A model generated the notes under the pieces. That model made no database searches. It was not told the DNA's origin and was given only the letters and a program-made list of their open reading frames with translations. This document shows positions 44,726 through 55,659 of a DNA stretch of 64,000 bases, one piece after another. Source of the DNA: Actinosynnema pretiosum (GTDB lineage Bacteria; Actinomycetota; Actinomycetes; Mycobacteriales; Pseudonocardiaceae); contig NZ_JAMTCF010000013.1 of assembly GCF_024171695.1 (NCBI RefSeq), positions 186,001 through 250,000 on the forward strand, read 5' to 3'. Both the position numbers and the translations under genes were made by a program. Within the stretch, counting starts at the first letter, position 1, and each line of letters starts with the position of its first letter.

Positions 44726-45493
44726 TCACAGCGGGGTCACGTAGGCGCCGGAGATCCCGCCGTCCACCAGGAAGTTCGACGCCGTCATGAACGACGAGTC
44801 GTCGCTCGCCAGGAACGCCACCGCCGCCGCGATCTCCTCCGGCTCGGCGAACCTGCCCAGCGGCACGTGGACCAGCCTCCGCGCCGCGCGCTCCGGGTCC
44901 TTCGCGAACAGCTCCCTCAGCAGCGGGGTGTTGACCGGTCCGGGGGACAACGCGTTCACCCGCACGCCCTGCCGCGCGAACTGCACGCCCAGCTCCCGAG
45001 TCATCGCCAGCACGCCGCCCTTCGAGGCGGTGTACGAGATCTGCGAGGTGGCCGCGCCCATGGTCGCCACGAACGACGCCGTGTTGATCACCGACCCCCG
45101 GCCGCGCTCGACCATGTGCCCGATGGCGTGCTTGCTGCACAGGTACACCGACGTCAGGTTGACCTCCTGCACCCGCCGCCACGCCTCGATCCCGGTGGTC
45201 AGGATCGAGTCGTCGTCGGGCGGGGAGATGCCCGCGTTGTTGAACGCCACGTCCACCGCGCCGTAGGTGTCCACAGTGGTCTGGAACAGCGCCCGGACCT
45301 GCTCCTCGTCGGTCACGTCCACCTGGACGAACAGCCCGCCGACGGACTCCGCCGCCGCCTTGCCCGCCTCCGCGTCCACGTCCGCCACGACGACCTTCGC
45401 GCCCTCGGCCGCCAACCGGCGCGCCGAGGCCAGCCCGATGCCGCTGCCGCCACCGGTGATCACCGCGACCCGGTCCTGGAGTCGTTCGACCAT
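44726..45493 (-). CDS. SDR-family dehydrogenase
   Basis: 255 residues. NAD(P) motif GGGSGIGLASA, NNAG in AFNNAGISPP, catalytic Ser-Tyr-Lys in NTASFVATMG and YTASKGG, and cofactor loop LSPGPVNTPLL. Acidic VVVADVDAE after the second strand suggests NAD preference. In this operon it is positioned to oxidise the hydroxyl of gamma-glutamylethanolamide (or an amino-alcohol) to the aldehyde before the ALDH, an inference from context. Confidence 0.93.
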   Translation of the reverse strand: MVERLQDRVAVITGGGSGIGLASARRLAAEGAKVVVADVDAEAGKAAAESVGGLFVQVDVTDEEQVRALFQTTVDTYGAVDVAFNNAGISPPDDDSILTTGIEAWRRVQEVNLTSVYLCSKHAIGHMVERGRGSVINTASFVATMGAATSQISYTASKGGVLAMTRELGVQFARQGVRVNALSPGPVNTPLLRELFAKDPERAARRLVHVPLGRFAEPEEIAAAVAFLASDDSSFMTASNFLVDGGISGAYVTPL

Positions 45494-45553
45494 GCCCTGC
45501 TCTCCCTTTGATCCCAGCGCCGGAACCCTAGGCCAGGCCCGGCGAGCACACCG

Positions 45554-46908
<1,355 letters not shown>

Positions 46909-46912
<4 letters not shown>

Positions 46913-47610
46913 GTCCCGCTCCCCTTCGCCGCCACGACAAGCGCTCCGAACAGCCGCAGGTCGTCGGACGCGACCTCCGGGTGGTACTGGACGCCGACCG
47001 CGAACGCGGCGGTCGGCAGCTCCACCGCCTCCACGACCCCGTCCGCCGCGCGCGCCACCACGACCAGCCCGGCGCCGAGCACGTCGACCGCCTGGTGGTG
47101 GTGGCACCGCACGGTCGCCGACTCGCCGAGCGCGGTGCCCAGGGCGCTGCGCGGGTCGACGGTCAGCTCGACGTCCGCGAACACGCCCGGCGCCGGGTTG
47201 TGCCCGTCCACGTGCTGCGCCAGCGCGCCGCCGAGGACGGCGTTGAGCACCTGCATCCCCCGGCACACCCCGAGCAGCGGCAGGTCGAGCTCCAGCGCGG
47301 CGCGGGCCAGCGCGAACTCGGTCGCGTCCCGGTCGGGCCGTGCCGGGCCGGTGCGCTCGTCGCGCTCGCGCCCGTAGGTCGCCGGGTCGAGGTCCGCGCC
47401 GCCCGCGAGCACCAGGCCGTCCAGGAAGCCGATCGACCCGGCGTCCCAGTCGCCGACCGGGGGCAGCAGCACGGGGTTGCCGCCCGCGCGCCAGACCTGG
47501 TCCAGGTACTCGCGGTGCAGCACGGCGGCCGGGACGTCCCAGACGCCGAACGCCGCGCGCTCCAGGTAGGTGGAGACGCCGATGAGCGGCCTAGAGCCTC
47601 TCGAAGCCAC
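46909..47610 (-). CDS. Gamma-glutamyl hydrolase, PuuD-like class I amidotransferase
   Basis: 233 residues of the peptidase C26 family. LVLAGGADLDPATYG, nucleophile Cys in LLGVCRGMQVLN, and the His-Glu pair in GVQYHPEVAS. It should split the gamma-glutamyl bond after oxidation, giving back glutamate plus, for ethanolamine, glycine (or GABA for putrescine). GTG 47610 lies inside the glnA 3' end (20-bp overlap), so it is coupled to the ligase. Confidence 0.9.
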
Positions 47611-48946
47611 GCGCCCGCTCCCAGTCGGTGATCGTCGAGTTGTAGGCGGCCAGCTCCACGCGGGCGGCGTTGAGGTAGTGGTCGACCACCTCGTCGCCGA
47701 ACGCGGCGCGGGCCGTGGCGCTGCCGTCGAGCAGCGCGGCCGACTCGTGCAGGGTGGTGGGCACGGTCGGCAGGTCGGCGGCGTAGGCGTTGCCGGTGAA
47801 CTCCTCGGGCAGCTCCAGCTCGTTCTCCAGCCCGTGCAGCCCGGCGGCGATGAGCGCGGCGAGCGCCAGGTACGGGTTGACGTCGCCGCCGGGGACCCGG
47901 TTCTCGAACCGCAGGCCGCCGCCGTGGCCGACCACGCGCAGCGCGCACGTGCGGTTGTCCCGGCCCCAGGCGACCGAGGTCGGCGCGAAGCTGCCCTGCG
48001 CGTAGCGCTTGTAGGAGTTCACGTTCGGGGCGAGGAAGTAGGTGAACTCGCGCAGGCACGCGAGCTGCCCGGCGAGGAAGTGCCGCATCAGCGCGGACAT
48101 GCCGTGCTCGGCGTCCTCGTCGGCGAACGCGGGTGAGCCGTCCTCGGTCTGCAGGGACAGGTGCACGTGGCAGGAGTTGCCCTCGCGCTCGTTGTACTTG
48201 GCCATGAAGGTGAGCGACTTGCCGTGCTGCGCCGCGATCTCCTTGGCGCCGGTCTTGTAGACGCTGTGGTTGTCGCAGGTCAGCAGCGCCTCGTCGTACC
48301 GGAAGGTGATCTCGTGCTGGCCGGGGTTGCACTCGCCCTTGGCGCCCTCGACGCGCAGCCCGGCGCCCGCCATGTGGTTGCGGATGTCGCGCAGCAGCGG
48401 CTCGATCCGGCCGGTGCCCAGCAGCGAGTAGTCGACGTTGTACTGGTTGGCCGGGGTGAGGTCGCGGTAGCCGCTGGACCAGGCCTGCTCGTAGGTGTCG
48501 TTGAAGACGATGAACTCCAGCTCGGTGCCCGCGAACGCGCGCAGCCCGCGCTCGGCGAGCCGGTCGAGCTGGTGGCGCAGCACCTGGCGCGGGGACACCG
48601 GGACCGGGTCGCCGCCGGTGGTCTCCACGTCGCACAGCACGAGCGCGGTGGCCGGGTGCCAGGGGACGCGGCGCAGCGTCGCGAGGTCGGGGCGCATGAC
48701 CAGGTCGCCGTAGCCGCTGTCCCAGGAGGACGAGGCGTAGCCGGGCACGGTGTTCATCTCGACGTCCACCGCCAGCAGGTAGTCGCAGCCCTCGGCGGCG
48801 TGCTCCAGCACTTCGTCCACGAAGTAGCGGGCGGTGCAGCGCTTGCCCTGCAGGCGGCCCTGCATGTCCACTACCGCCACGAGGACGGTGTCGACCTCGC
48901 CGGTGGCGACCAGCTCGCGCAACTCCTCGACGGTGAGCATCCGCAT
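47591..48946 (-). CDS. Gamma-glutamylethanolamide/polyamine synthetase (GlnA4/GlnA3-like)
   Basis: 451-residue glutamine-synthetase-family ligase. GTELEFIVF and NPGQHEITFRYDE hold metal-binding Glu residues, NSCHVHLSL is the ATP/His site, and RFENRVPGGDVNPYLALAA the C-terminal site. It lacks the GlnA adenylylation loop. In streptomycetes such paralogues attach glutamate to ethanolamine (GlnA4) or polyamines (GlnA3). The divergent permease is of ethanolamine type, which favours ethanolamine. Start ATG 48946. Confidence 0.9.
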   Translation of the reverse strand: MRMLTVEELRELVATGEVDTVLVAVVDMQGRLQGKRCTARYFVDEVLEHAAEGCDYLLAVDVEMNTVPGYASSSWDSGYGDLVMRPDLATLRRVPWHPATALVLCDVETTGGDPVPVSPRQVLRHQLDRLAERGLRAFAGTELEFIVFNDTYEQAWSSGYRDLTPANQYNVDYSLLGTGRIEPLLRDIRNHMAGAGLRVEGAKGECNPGQHEITFRYDEALLTCDNHSVYKTGAKEIAAQHGKSLTFMAKYNEREGNSCHVHLSLQTEDGSPAFADEDAEHGMSALMRHFLAGQLACLREFTYFLAPNVNSYKRYAQGSFAPTSVAWGRDNRTCALRVVGHGGGLRFENRVPGGDVNPYLALAALIAAGLHGLENELELPEEFTGNAYAADLPTVPTTLHESAALLDGSATARAAFGDEVVDHYLNAARVELAAYNSTITDWERARGFERL

Positions 48947-49061
48947 CCCTCCAAAGGTATGTCAGCGAGCCATTGGCGGCCCATCTTGACACCATCGAGT
49001 GAGCCACGCCACCGTTGATCCCCCATTAAAAGGATCACTGCTAGCCCATTGGGGAGCGCAG

Positions 49062-50477
49062 ATGGCCAAGCGTGTCGAGTACGAGGAAGTCGGCGGGGAC
49101 TACCTGGAGCAGCGGCAGCTCAAGCGGGGCGCCGCAGGCTGGGTGCTGCTGGCCGGGCTGGGCGTGTCGTACGTGATCTCGGGTGACTTCGCCGGGTGGA
49201 ACTTCGGCCTGGCGCAGGGCGGTTGGGGCGGGCTGGTCATCGCGACCGCGCTGATGGCCACGATGTACACCTGCATGGCGCTGGGACTGGCGGAGCTGGC
49301 GGCGGCGCTGCCGGTGGCCGGGGCGGGGTACGGGTTCGCGCGGCGCGCGCTGGGGCCGCTGGGCGGGTTCGCGACCGGGATCGCGATCCTGATCGAGTAC
49401 GCGATCGCGCCCGCCGCGATCGCGGTGTTCATCGGCGGGTACGTCGAGACGCTGGGGCTGTTCGGGCTGACCAGCTCGTGGCCGGTGTACCTGGTGTGCT
49501 TCCTGGTGTTCGTCGGCGTGCACCTGTACGGGGTCGGCGAGGCGCTGCGGCTGATGCTGGTCATCACCGGGGTCGCCGTGGTCGCGCTGGTGGCGTTCGT
49601 GGCCGGGATGATCCCGAGGTTCGACTCGGCGAAGCTGTTCGACGTCGTCGAGGGCGACGGGTTCCTGCCGTTCGGGTTCGCCGGGGTGCTGGGCGCGCTG
49701 GTGTACGGGATCTGGTTCTTCCTGGCCGTGGAGGGCGTGCCGCTGGCCGCCGAGGAGGCGCGGGACCCGAAGAGGGACATGCCGCGCGGGATCATGGCCG
49801 CGATGGCGGTGCTGCTGGTGTTCGCGGCGGCGATCCTGGTGCTGGCGCCGGGCGGGGCGGGCGCGGAGGCGCTGCGCGCGTCGGACAACCCGCTGCCGGA
49901 CGCGGTGCGCGCGGCGTACGGCGGCGACACCTGGCTGGCGCAGGTGGTCAACTACGTGGGGCTGGCCGGGCTGGTCGCGAGCTTCTTCTCGATCATCTTC
50001 GCCTACTCGCGGCAGCTGTTCGCGCTCTCCCGCGCCGGGTACCTGCCGCGCTGGCTCTCGCGCACCGGGCGGCGCAAGACGCCCTACCTGGCGCTGATCG
50101 TGCCCGGTGCGATCGGGTTCACGCTCGCCTCGATCACGCGGGACGGCGCGCTGCTGATCAACATCGCGGTGTTCGGGGCGGCGCTGTCGTACGTGCTGAT
50201 GACCGCCTCGCACATCGTGCTGCGGGTGCGCGAGCCCGAGCTGGAGCGTCCTTACCGGACGCCGGGCGGGGCGGTCACGACCGGCGTCGCGCTCGTGCTG
50301 GCGGTCGCGGCGGTGGTCGCGACGTTCTTCGTGGACCGGTTCGCGGCGGGGATCACCGCCGGGATCGTGGTGATCGCGCTGGCCTACTTCTGGTTCTACA
50401 GCAGACATCACCTGGTAGCCGCCGCCCCCGAGGAGGAGTTCGACGCAATAGCACGTGCGGAGCAAGAACTGGACTGA
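49062..50477 (+). CDS. APC-family permease, ethanolamine-type
   Basis: 471 residues, about 12 helices. The first helix segment SYVISGDFAGWNFGLAQGG is the hallmark of the ethanolamine permease (Eat) branch; LGLAELAAALPVAGAGYGFA and FFLAVEGVPLAAEEARDPKR follow. ATG 49062 has GGGGAG 5 nt upstream; GTG 48999 would add 21 residues. Divergent from the GlnA-like operon with a 115-bp shared control region containing TTGACA (48986) and CCATTGG repeats. Likely supplies the substrate. Confidence 0.92.
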   Translation: MAKRVEYEEVGGDYLEQRQLKRGAAGWVLLAGLGVSYVISGDFAGWNFGLAQGGWGGLVIATALMATMYTCMALGLAELAAALPVAGAGYGFARRALGPLGGFATGIAILIEYAIAPAAIAVFIGGYVETLGLFGLTSSWPVYLVCFLVFVGVHLYGVGEALRLMLVITGVAVVALVAFVAGMIPRFDSAKLFDVVEGDGFLPFGFAGVLGALVYGIWFFLAVEGVPLAAEEARDPKRDMPRGIMAAMAVLLVFAAAILVLAPGGAGAEALRASDNPLPDAVRAAYGGDTWLAQVVNYVGLAGLVASFFSIIFAYSRQLFALSRAGYLPRWLSRTGRRKTPYLALIVPGAIGFTLASITRDGALLINIAVFGAALSYVLMTASHIVLRVREPELERPYRTPGGAVTTGVALVLAVAAVVATFFVDRFAAGITAGIVVIALAYFWFYSRHHLVAAAPEEEFDAIARAEQELD

Positions 50478-50576
50478 TCCCGCACGGAGAGTCGCGAAGA
50501 ATCATCACATCGTGAGGTCGCCGTTCAACCTGCTTTCGGGAACCCCTGGGTGTCGGGAACTGCACGAGGAGGAGGC

Positions 50577-51272
50577 ATGGCAATGACGCACAGGACGCTC
50601 GCGGCAGGGGCGGCCATCGCGGCGCTGTTCGCCGCGGCGGGGTTCGCGGTGGCCGCGCCCGCCACCACCGCCCCCAGCTACGAGGAGCAGGTGCGGCAGC
50701 TGACGAACCAGGAGCGGGTGGCGGGCGGTTGCCCGGCGCTGGCCTGGAACGACAAGCTCGCCGCCGCGGCCAAGGGCCACAACGACGAGATGGCCAAGAC
50801 GGACACCCTCAGCCACACCGGCAAGGACGGGAGCAACCCCTCCCAGCGCATCGACCGCGCCGGGTACGACTGGCAGACCATCGGGGAGAACGTCGCGTTC
50901 GGGCAGAAGACGCCCGCCGAGGTGGTGAGGGCCTGGATGAACAGCCCGGTCCACAAGGCGAACATCATGAACTGCGCCTACCTGGACCTCGGCGTCGCCT
51001 ACGCGCCGGACAAGAAGAACCGGCCGTACTGGACGCAGAACTTCGGGACGCTCCACGGCGTGCAGGCCGGGACGGCGAAGCCGACCACCACGACGGCGAA
51101 GCCGACCACGACCACGGCGAAGCCGGCCACCACGACCAAACCCGCCACCGCCACGGCCACGAAACCGGCCACGGCGACCAAACCGGCGACGGGGGCCTCG
51201 GTGAAACCCACCAGGCCCCGCGACGACCTGGGAGCGGACGACGACCTGGGAGCGGACCCGGAACCGGAGTGA
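50577..51272 (+). CDS. Secreted CAP/SCP-domain protein with Lys-Pro-Thr tail
   Basis: 231 residues. Signal peptide at 1-28 (THRTLAAGAAIAALFAAAGFA). CAP domain to about 160: NQERVAGGCPALAW, DTLSHTGKDGSNPSQRI, IGENVAFGQ, VVRAWMNSPVHKANIM. The tail to the end repeats AKPTTTT and TKPAT units with a final acidic DDLGADDD stretch, a wall-spanning or glycosylation-type linker. GAGGAGGAGG precedes ATG 50577. Actinobacterial CAP proteins are extracellular, of uncertain enzymatic role. Confidence 0.92.
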   Translation: MAMTHRTLAAGAAIAALFAAAGFAVAAPATTAPSYEEQVRQLTNQERVAGGCPALAWNDKLAAAAKGHNDEMAKTDTLSHTGKDGSNPSQRIDRAGYDWQTIGENVAFGQKTPAEVVRAWMNSPVHKANIMNCAYLDLGVAYAPDKKNRPYWTQNFGTLHGVQAGTAKPTTTTAKPTTTTAKPATTTKPATATATKPATATKPATGASVKPTRPRDDLGADDDLGADPEPE

Positions 51273-51325
51273 GCGGCCGGTCCGGGCCGAGCGGCTGACC
51301 GGCCGCAGGACTTGAGCACGGGAGA

Positions 51326-51355
51326 CCCGCCCCGCCGGCGAACCGGCGGGGCGGG
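51326..51355. terminator. Strong hairpin after CAP gene
   Basis: 13-bp perfect arms CCCGCCCCGCCGG and complement around a CGAA loop, between the CAP gene and the dehydrogenase. No T run; likely terminator or RNA 3' end. Confidence 0.65.
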
Positions 51356-51404
51356 CCGCTGCCGGGAGCCGGTGGGCGGGCGGCGGTGCCGGCAGGATCG
51401 GTCC

Positions 51405-52265
51405 GTGAGCGACATTCAGCGCGTGGGTGTGGTAGGTGGCGGGTTGATGGGCGCGGGCATCGCCGAGGTGTGCGCCAGGGCCGGGGTCGACGTGGTCGTC
51501 CGGGAGGTCTCGGCGCAGGCGGCCGACGCGGCCCGCGAGCGGGTCTCCGGGTCGCTGGAGCGGGCCGTGGGGCGCGGCAAGCTGGACGCCGGGGAGCGGG
51601 ACGCTGCGCTGGGCAGGCTGCGGTTCACCACCGGGGTCGGCGACCTCGCGGACCGGGACCTGGTCGTGGAGGCGGTCGCCGAGCAGGAGGCGGTCAAGGC
51701 TCGGGTGTTCGCCGAGCTGGACGAGGTGGTCGAGCGGCCCGACGCGATCCTGGCGTCCAACACCTCCTCCATCCCGATCACCCGGCTCGGGCGGGCGACG
51801 AAGCGGCCAGAGCAGGTCGTCGGCATCCACTTCTTCAACCCGGTGCCGGTGCTCAAGCTGGTGGAGCTGGTGCCGTCGATGCTGACCGGCGCGGACGTGC
51901 TGGAGCGCGCCGAGGCGTTCGCGGTGGGCGTGCTGGGCAAGCAGGTGATCCGGGCGAGCGACCGGGCCGGGTTCGTGGTGAACGCGCTGCTGGTGCCGTA
52001 CCTGCTGTCCGCGATCCGGATGGTCGAGTCCGGGTTCGCCACGGCCGAGGACGTGGACAGCGGCATGGTGCTGGGCTGCGCGCATCCGATGGGCCCGCTG
52101 CGGCTGGCGGACCTGATCGGGCTGGACACGGTGAAGGCGATCGCGGACTCGCTGTACGAGGAGCACAAGGAGCCGCTGCACGCCGCTCCCCCGCTGCTGC
52201 TGCGCATGGTGGACGCCGGGCTGCTGGGCAAGAAGAGCGGGCGCGGGTTCCACGACTACCGCTGA
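51405..52265 (+). CDS. 3-hydroxybutyryl-CoA dehydrogenase
   Basis: 286 residues. NAD motif GVVGGGLMGAGIAEV at the start, catalytic His in VGIHFFNPVPVLKLVE, ASNTSSIPIT and the C-terminal dimer part LLLRMVDAGLLGKKSGRGF. FadB2-like enzyme of fatty-acid or butanoyl/PHB metabolism. GTG 51405 with AGGA upstream. Single gene following the hairpin; converges with GrpB. Confidence 0.95.
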   Translation: MSDIQRVGVVGGGLMGAGIAEVCARAGVDVVVREVSAQAADAARERVSGSLERAVGRGKLDAGERDAALGRLRFTTGVGDLADRDLVVEAVAEQEAVKARVFAELDEVVERPDAILASNTSSIPITRLGRATKRPEQVVGIHFFNPVPVLKLVELVPSMLTGADVLERAEAFAVGVLGKQVIRASDRAGFVVNALLVPYLLSAIRMVESGFATAEDVDSGMVLGCAHPMGPLRLADLIGLDTVKAIADSLYEEHKEPLHAAPPLLLRMVDAGLLGKKSGRGFHDYR

Positions 52266-52315
52266 GCGCCCGCCCTGCGGCGGCCCCCTCGGCGTCCCCA
52301 CCCCACGGCGGCCGG

Positions 52316-52900
52316 TCAGAGCAGGCCGGCCGCCGCGAACATGCGGGCGTAGATCCCGCGCAGCACGGACTCCTTGCGCCGGTTGTAGTCCATGACCGTG
52401 CCGCCGCCGGGAACCGCCGCGCGCTTGGCCTCGGCGTAGCGGTCCCGCTCGTCCGGGTGGGCGATCAGCCAGTCCCGGAACATCCGGTGCCTGATCACCT
52501 CGGGGCAGTCCGGGCCGAAGACGTGCAGGTTCGCCCTCGGCTCGGCGAGCCGGAAGCAGCGGTGCTCGTGGAACGAGGGCTCCCGCACGGTCAGCACGTA
52601 GCCGAGGGCCTCCAGGGCGGGCACGTAGGCGGCCTCGTCGGTCGGGTCGGCCACCGTGACGTCGACGTCGACGACGTCCTTGGCGGCCAGCCCCGGCACC
52701 GAGGTGGAGCCGACGTGCTCGACGTCCAGGGCGACCCCGCCGAGCGCGGCGCGGACGTCCCGCTCCAGCTCGGCGTACCGGGCGGGCCACGCCGGGTCGT
52801 ACGGGGCGATGACGACCGCCTCCGGCTGCGGCGCGCCCTGGACCCAGGGGTTCTCCTCGGCGGGCTCGTGGTGGCGGGTGATCTCCTCGGCGCTGGGCAT
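52316..52900 (-). CDS. GrpB/UPF0157 nucleotidyltransferase-like protein
   Basis: 194 residues. PYDPAWPARYAELERDVRAAL, VEHVGSTSVPGLAAKDVVDVDV (GSTSVPG plus two Asp) and FRDWLIAHPDERDRYAEAK are the GrpB family signature, a minimal polymerase-beta-like fold. Close to CoaE C-terminal extension type. Biological role unknown. Stands alone, convergent with the dehydrogenase. Confidence 0.92.
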   Translation of the reverse strand: MPSAEEITRHHEPAEENPWVQGAPQPEAVVIAPYDPAWPARYAELERDVRAALGGVALDVEHVGSTSVPGLAAKDVVDVDVTVADPTDEAAYVPALEALGYVLTVREPSFHEHRCFRLAEPRANLHVFGPDCPEVIRHRMFRDWLIAHPDERDRYAEAKRAAVPGGGTVMDYNRRKESVLRGIYARMFAAAGLL

Positions 52901-53015
52901 CCGGGAACCGTAGCGCGCCCCGGACCGGCGCGGTGCGCACGACGGCGGGTCCCGGCCCCGGCGGGAGCTGCGGGATCACGAAGCGCCGGGCGCGGTCCCG
53001 CCGGGCCTGCCGGGG

Positions 53016-54137
53016 TCAGGCGTGGGTGCCGTCCACGGACGAGTCGTAGACGCCGAACCGGAAGTACACGCCCAGGTCCGGGGCCGCGCCCGCCGAGGTG
53101 CGGAAGCTGAGCAGCTCGTGCAGCCCGACCACCGAGTCCAGCGGCAGCGGGGCGAGCGCCGCCGCGACCTCGCGGTGCGGCCTGGGGTCGAGCCCGCACA
53201 GGCGCATCGCGGTGGCGACCCGGTCGGCGGCCTCCGCGTCCGAGGCGACCACGCTGGGCAGGCGCAGGTACAGGTTGGCCTCGTCCGGGGTGTCCAGGCC
53301 CTCGCGGAACGCCAGGCAGGTCATCGGCTCGTTGACCGGGACCTCGTCGCCGTACGCGGCCCGGTAGACGGGGGCGGCGCGCACGGGGTCGTGCCTGCGG
53401 GCGAGGGAGGCGACGCGGTCCAGGTCGACCTCGCCGAGGTGGCGGTAGTAGACCTTGACCCTGGCCTCGGCCCGGTGGTCCAGGTCGAGCGCGACGAACT
53501 CCAGCACGTCCCGCTCCGGGTCCAGGTCCGCGCGCTCGACGTGGTCCCAGGCCCGCTCCATGCCGAGCCTGCGCATGGTCTCGCGCATCACCTCGTGCGC
53601 CCGGTCGACGCCCCCGGTCTGCGGGTTCAGGTAGACCTTGTAGCGGCTCGCCTCGCCCCTGCGGTGCGCCAGGGAGTGCCAGACGGCGGGCCGGTACGGG
53701 GCCGGGTCGTCGGTGACGTAGAGGTCCTCCAGCAGGAGGTAGCGGTCCAGGGACACGCCGGGCAGCGCGCCCAGGGCCCTGGTCAGCGCGCGCCCGGCCT
53801 CCTGGGCGCCCCTGGCGGTGGGCTCGGCCCCGAGGGACTCGAAGAGGACCCTGGCCTCGCCGACTCCGCCGCGCCAGCTCACCGAGAACTCCAGGGGAAA
53901 ACCGTCGCGGGAAACGAACGACGGATATCTGGGTGCTTCCCCGATGGGCTCGTCGGCCCAGTTCCCGAGCACCGAATCGAGCTCGTGGAGGGTCCCGTAC
54001 AACTCGCTGAACGGAAAATCCAGCGCAGCGCAAGCGGCCACCCACTGCTGGGCCGCGAAGTCACGATATGCGGTTCCCGCCACCTCGTACAAGGCCGTAC
54101 GGCGTGAGGCGTGAACCACAGCAGGGCAACTGGACAC
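53016..54137 (-). CDS. Aromatic (indole) prenyltransferase, DMATS/ABBA type
   Basis: 373 residues. LEFSVSWRGGVGEARVLFE, SRYKVYLNPQTGG (diphosphate-binding RYKVY), RVKVYYRHLGE (KVYYR) and LGVYFRFGVYDSS are the tyrosine/basic shield motifs of the bacterial DMATS enzymes such as S. coelicolor SCO7467 and IptA, which attach dimethylallyl to tryptophan or indoles. GTG 54137 follows GGAGGTG. It faces a flavin monooxygenase, the same pairing as SCO7467/SCO7468. Regiochemistry (C5, C6 or other) cannot be read. Confidence 0.9.
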   Translation of the reverse strand: MSSCPAVVHASRRTALYEVAGTAYRDFAAQQWVAACAALDFPFSELYGTLHELDSVLGNWADEPIGEAPRYPSFVSRDGFPLEFSVSWRGGVGEARVLFESLGAEPTARGAQEAGRALTRALGALPGVSLDRYLLLEDLYVTDDPAPYRPAVWHSLAHRRGEASRYKVYLNPQTGGVDRAHEVMRETMRRLGMERAWDHVERADLDPERDVLEFVALDLDHRAEARVKVYYRHLGEVDLDRVASLARRHDPVRAAPVYRAAYGDEVPVNEPMTCLAFREGLDTPDEANLYLRLPSVVASDAEAADRVATAMRLCGLDPRPHREVAAALAPLPLDSVVGLHELLSFRTSAGAAPDLGVYFRFGVYDSSVDGTHA

Positions 54138-54259
54138 TAGGCACCTCCGGGCGCAAGGTTTACCGTGTGATCAACTGGTGCGCAATGGAGGATCGCGGAG
54201 CGGTCGACCGCGCAGATCGCGCACGGGCGCACCGTGCGTAACCGAATTAGGCCGAAAGA

Positions 54260-55627
54260 GTGGCAGCACTTGTGACCGGAAATTCAGCAAGTCAATACCC
54301 CGACCGGCCCATCGGAGATCACGTGTGCGTGATCGGCGCGGGAATCTCGGGGTTGGCCGTCGCCGGAACGCTGTGCGCGCGGGGAATCCCGACGACGGTC
54401 CTGGAGCGGTCCGACGACGTCGGCGGGTTGTGGCGCTACTCGGGGCCTGGCGATCGCGGCCCGTCGTACGACTCGTTGCACCTGAACACCTCGAAAGCGC
54501 TCACCGGGTACTCCGACTTCCCCGTCCCCGACGCGTACCCGCGTTATCCGAGTCACCGGCAGATGGCCTCCTACCTGCGTGGTTACGCCGAGCACAAGGG
54601 CGTCGTCGAGCACGTGGAGTTCGGCGCGGACGTCCGGGAGGTCACCCGCTCGACGGATGGTACCTGGGCGGTTGCAACTTGCAACAGCACTGGCGGGAGC
54701 GAGGTCCGCCACTTCCGCCACGTCGTCGTCGCGTCCGGGCACCACTGGAGCCCGCGCACCCCGCGAATTCCGGGAGCGGACACCTTCACCGGGCGCGCCA
54801 TCCACTCCGCCGACTACTCGGCGCCCGACGGGTACGCGGGCAAGCGGGTCGCGGTCATCGGTTTCGGCAACACCGCGGCGGACCTGGCGGTGGAATTGTC
54901 AAGGGTTTCCGCGAAAACCCTCGTCGTGCAGCGCCGGGGCGTTCACGTGGTGCCCAAGACCATGTTCGGCACCGCCATCGACGAAATCGCGTCGTCCCCC
55001 TGGTGGGCGCGCATGTCGCTGGAGGAGCAGCGCCAGCTCATCGAACTCTCGCTGCGCGTCATCCGGGGCGACCTGACCGATTACGGCCTCCTCGAACCGG
55101 ACCACCGCGTTTTCGGCGGCCCGCTCACCATCTCCGACGAGCTGCTCTCCCGGATCAATCACGGGGCGGTCTTCCCGAAAAACGGGATCGAGCGGATCGA
55201 AGGACCGGTGCTGCACTTCGCCGACGGCAGCTCGGAGGAGGTCGACGAGATCGTCCACTGCACCGGTTTCCACATCGAGTTCCCGTTCCTGCCGGAGGGG
55301 ACCGGGTTCGAGCCGGGCGGGCAGCTCGCGCTGTACCAGCGCGTCGTGCCGCCGAGGGAGGCCGGGCTGTACTTCGCCGGGCTGATCCGCCCGTTCGGGG
55401 CGATCACGCGCCTGGTCGAGGAGCAGGGCGAGTGGATCGCCGACCTGGTGCAGGGCCGCGCGGCCCTGCCGCCGGTGGCGGAGATGGAGGCCGAGGTGCG
55501 GGCCCACCTGGTCGCGGCCAGGGCGCGCTACGGGCGCTCGGCGGGCGACTCGGTGCAGGTGGACTTCGCGCGCTACCTGGCGGCGCTGCGGGAGCGTCGT
55601 GGCGCCCCCGCAGCCCAACCCGCCTGA
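54260..55627 (+). CDS. Flavin-containing monooxygenase (FMO/BVMO-like)
   Basis: 455 residues. FAD motif VIGAGISGLAVAG, GLWRYSGPG, the FMO fingerprint near FTGRAIHSADY (FxGxxxHxxxY), and NADPH motif VIGFGNTAADLA. GTG 54260 (or GTG 54272) starts it. Divergent from the prenyltransferase with a 122-bp, locally AT-richer shared promoter region. By analogy with prenylindole pathways it probably N-oxidises the prenylated tryptophan or tryptamine side chain toward an oxime, nitrile or aldehyde. No tryptophanase in the window. Confidence 0.92.
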   Translation: MAALVTGNSASQYPDRPIGDHVCVIGAGISGLAVAGTLCARGIPTTVLERSDDVGGLWRYSGPGDRGPSYDSLHLNTSKALTGYSDFPVPDAYPRYPSHRQMASYLRGYAEHKGVVEHVEFGADVREVTRSTDGTWAVATCNSTGGSEVRHFRHVVVASGHHWSPRTPRIPGADTFTGRAIHSADYSAPDGYAGKRVAVIGFGNTAADLAVELSRVSAKTLVVQRRGVHVVPKTMFGTAIDEIASSPWWARMSLEEQRQLIELSLRVIRGDLTDYGLLEPDHRVFGGPLTISDELLSRINHGAVFPKNGIERIEGPVLHFADGSSEEVDEIVHCTGFHIEFPFLPEGTGFEPGGQLALYQRVVPPREAGLYFAGLIRPFGAITRLVEEQGEWIADLVQGRAALPPVAEMEAEVRAHLVAARARYGRSAGDSVQVDFARYLAALRERRGAPAAQPA

Positions 55628-55635
55628 GCGGACCG

Positions 55636-55659
55636 GCCCCCCGGAGAGGTCCGGGGGGC
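55636..55659. terminator. Bidirectional hairpin between FMO and cvnD
   Basis: Perfect arms GCCCCCCGGA and TCCGGGGGGC with a GAGG loop, filling the 32-bp gap between two convergent stop codons. Confidence 0.8.
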
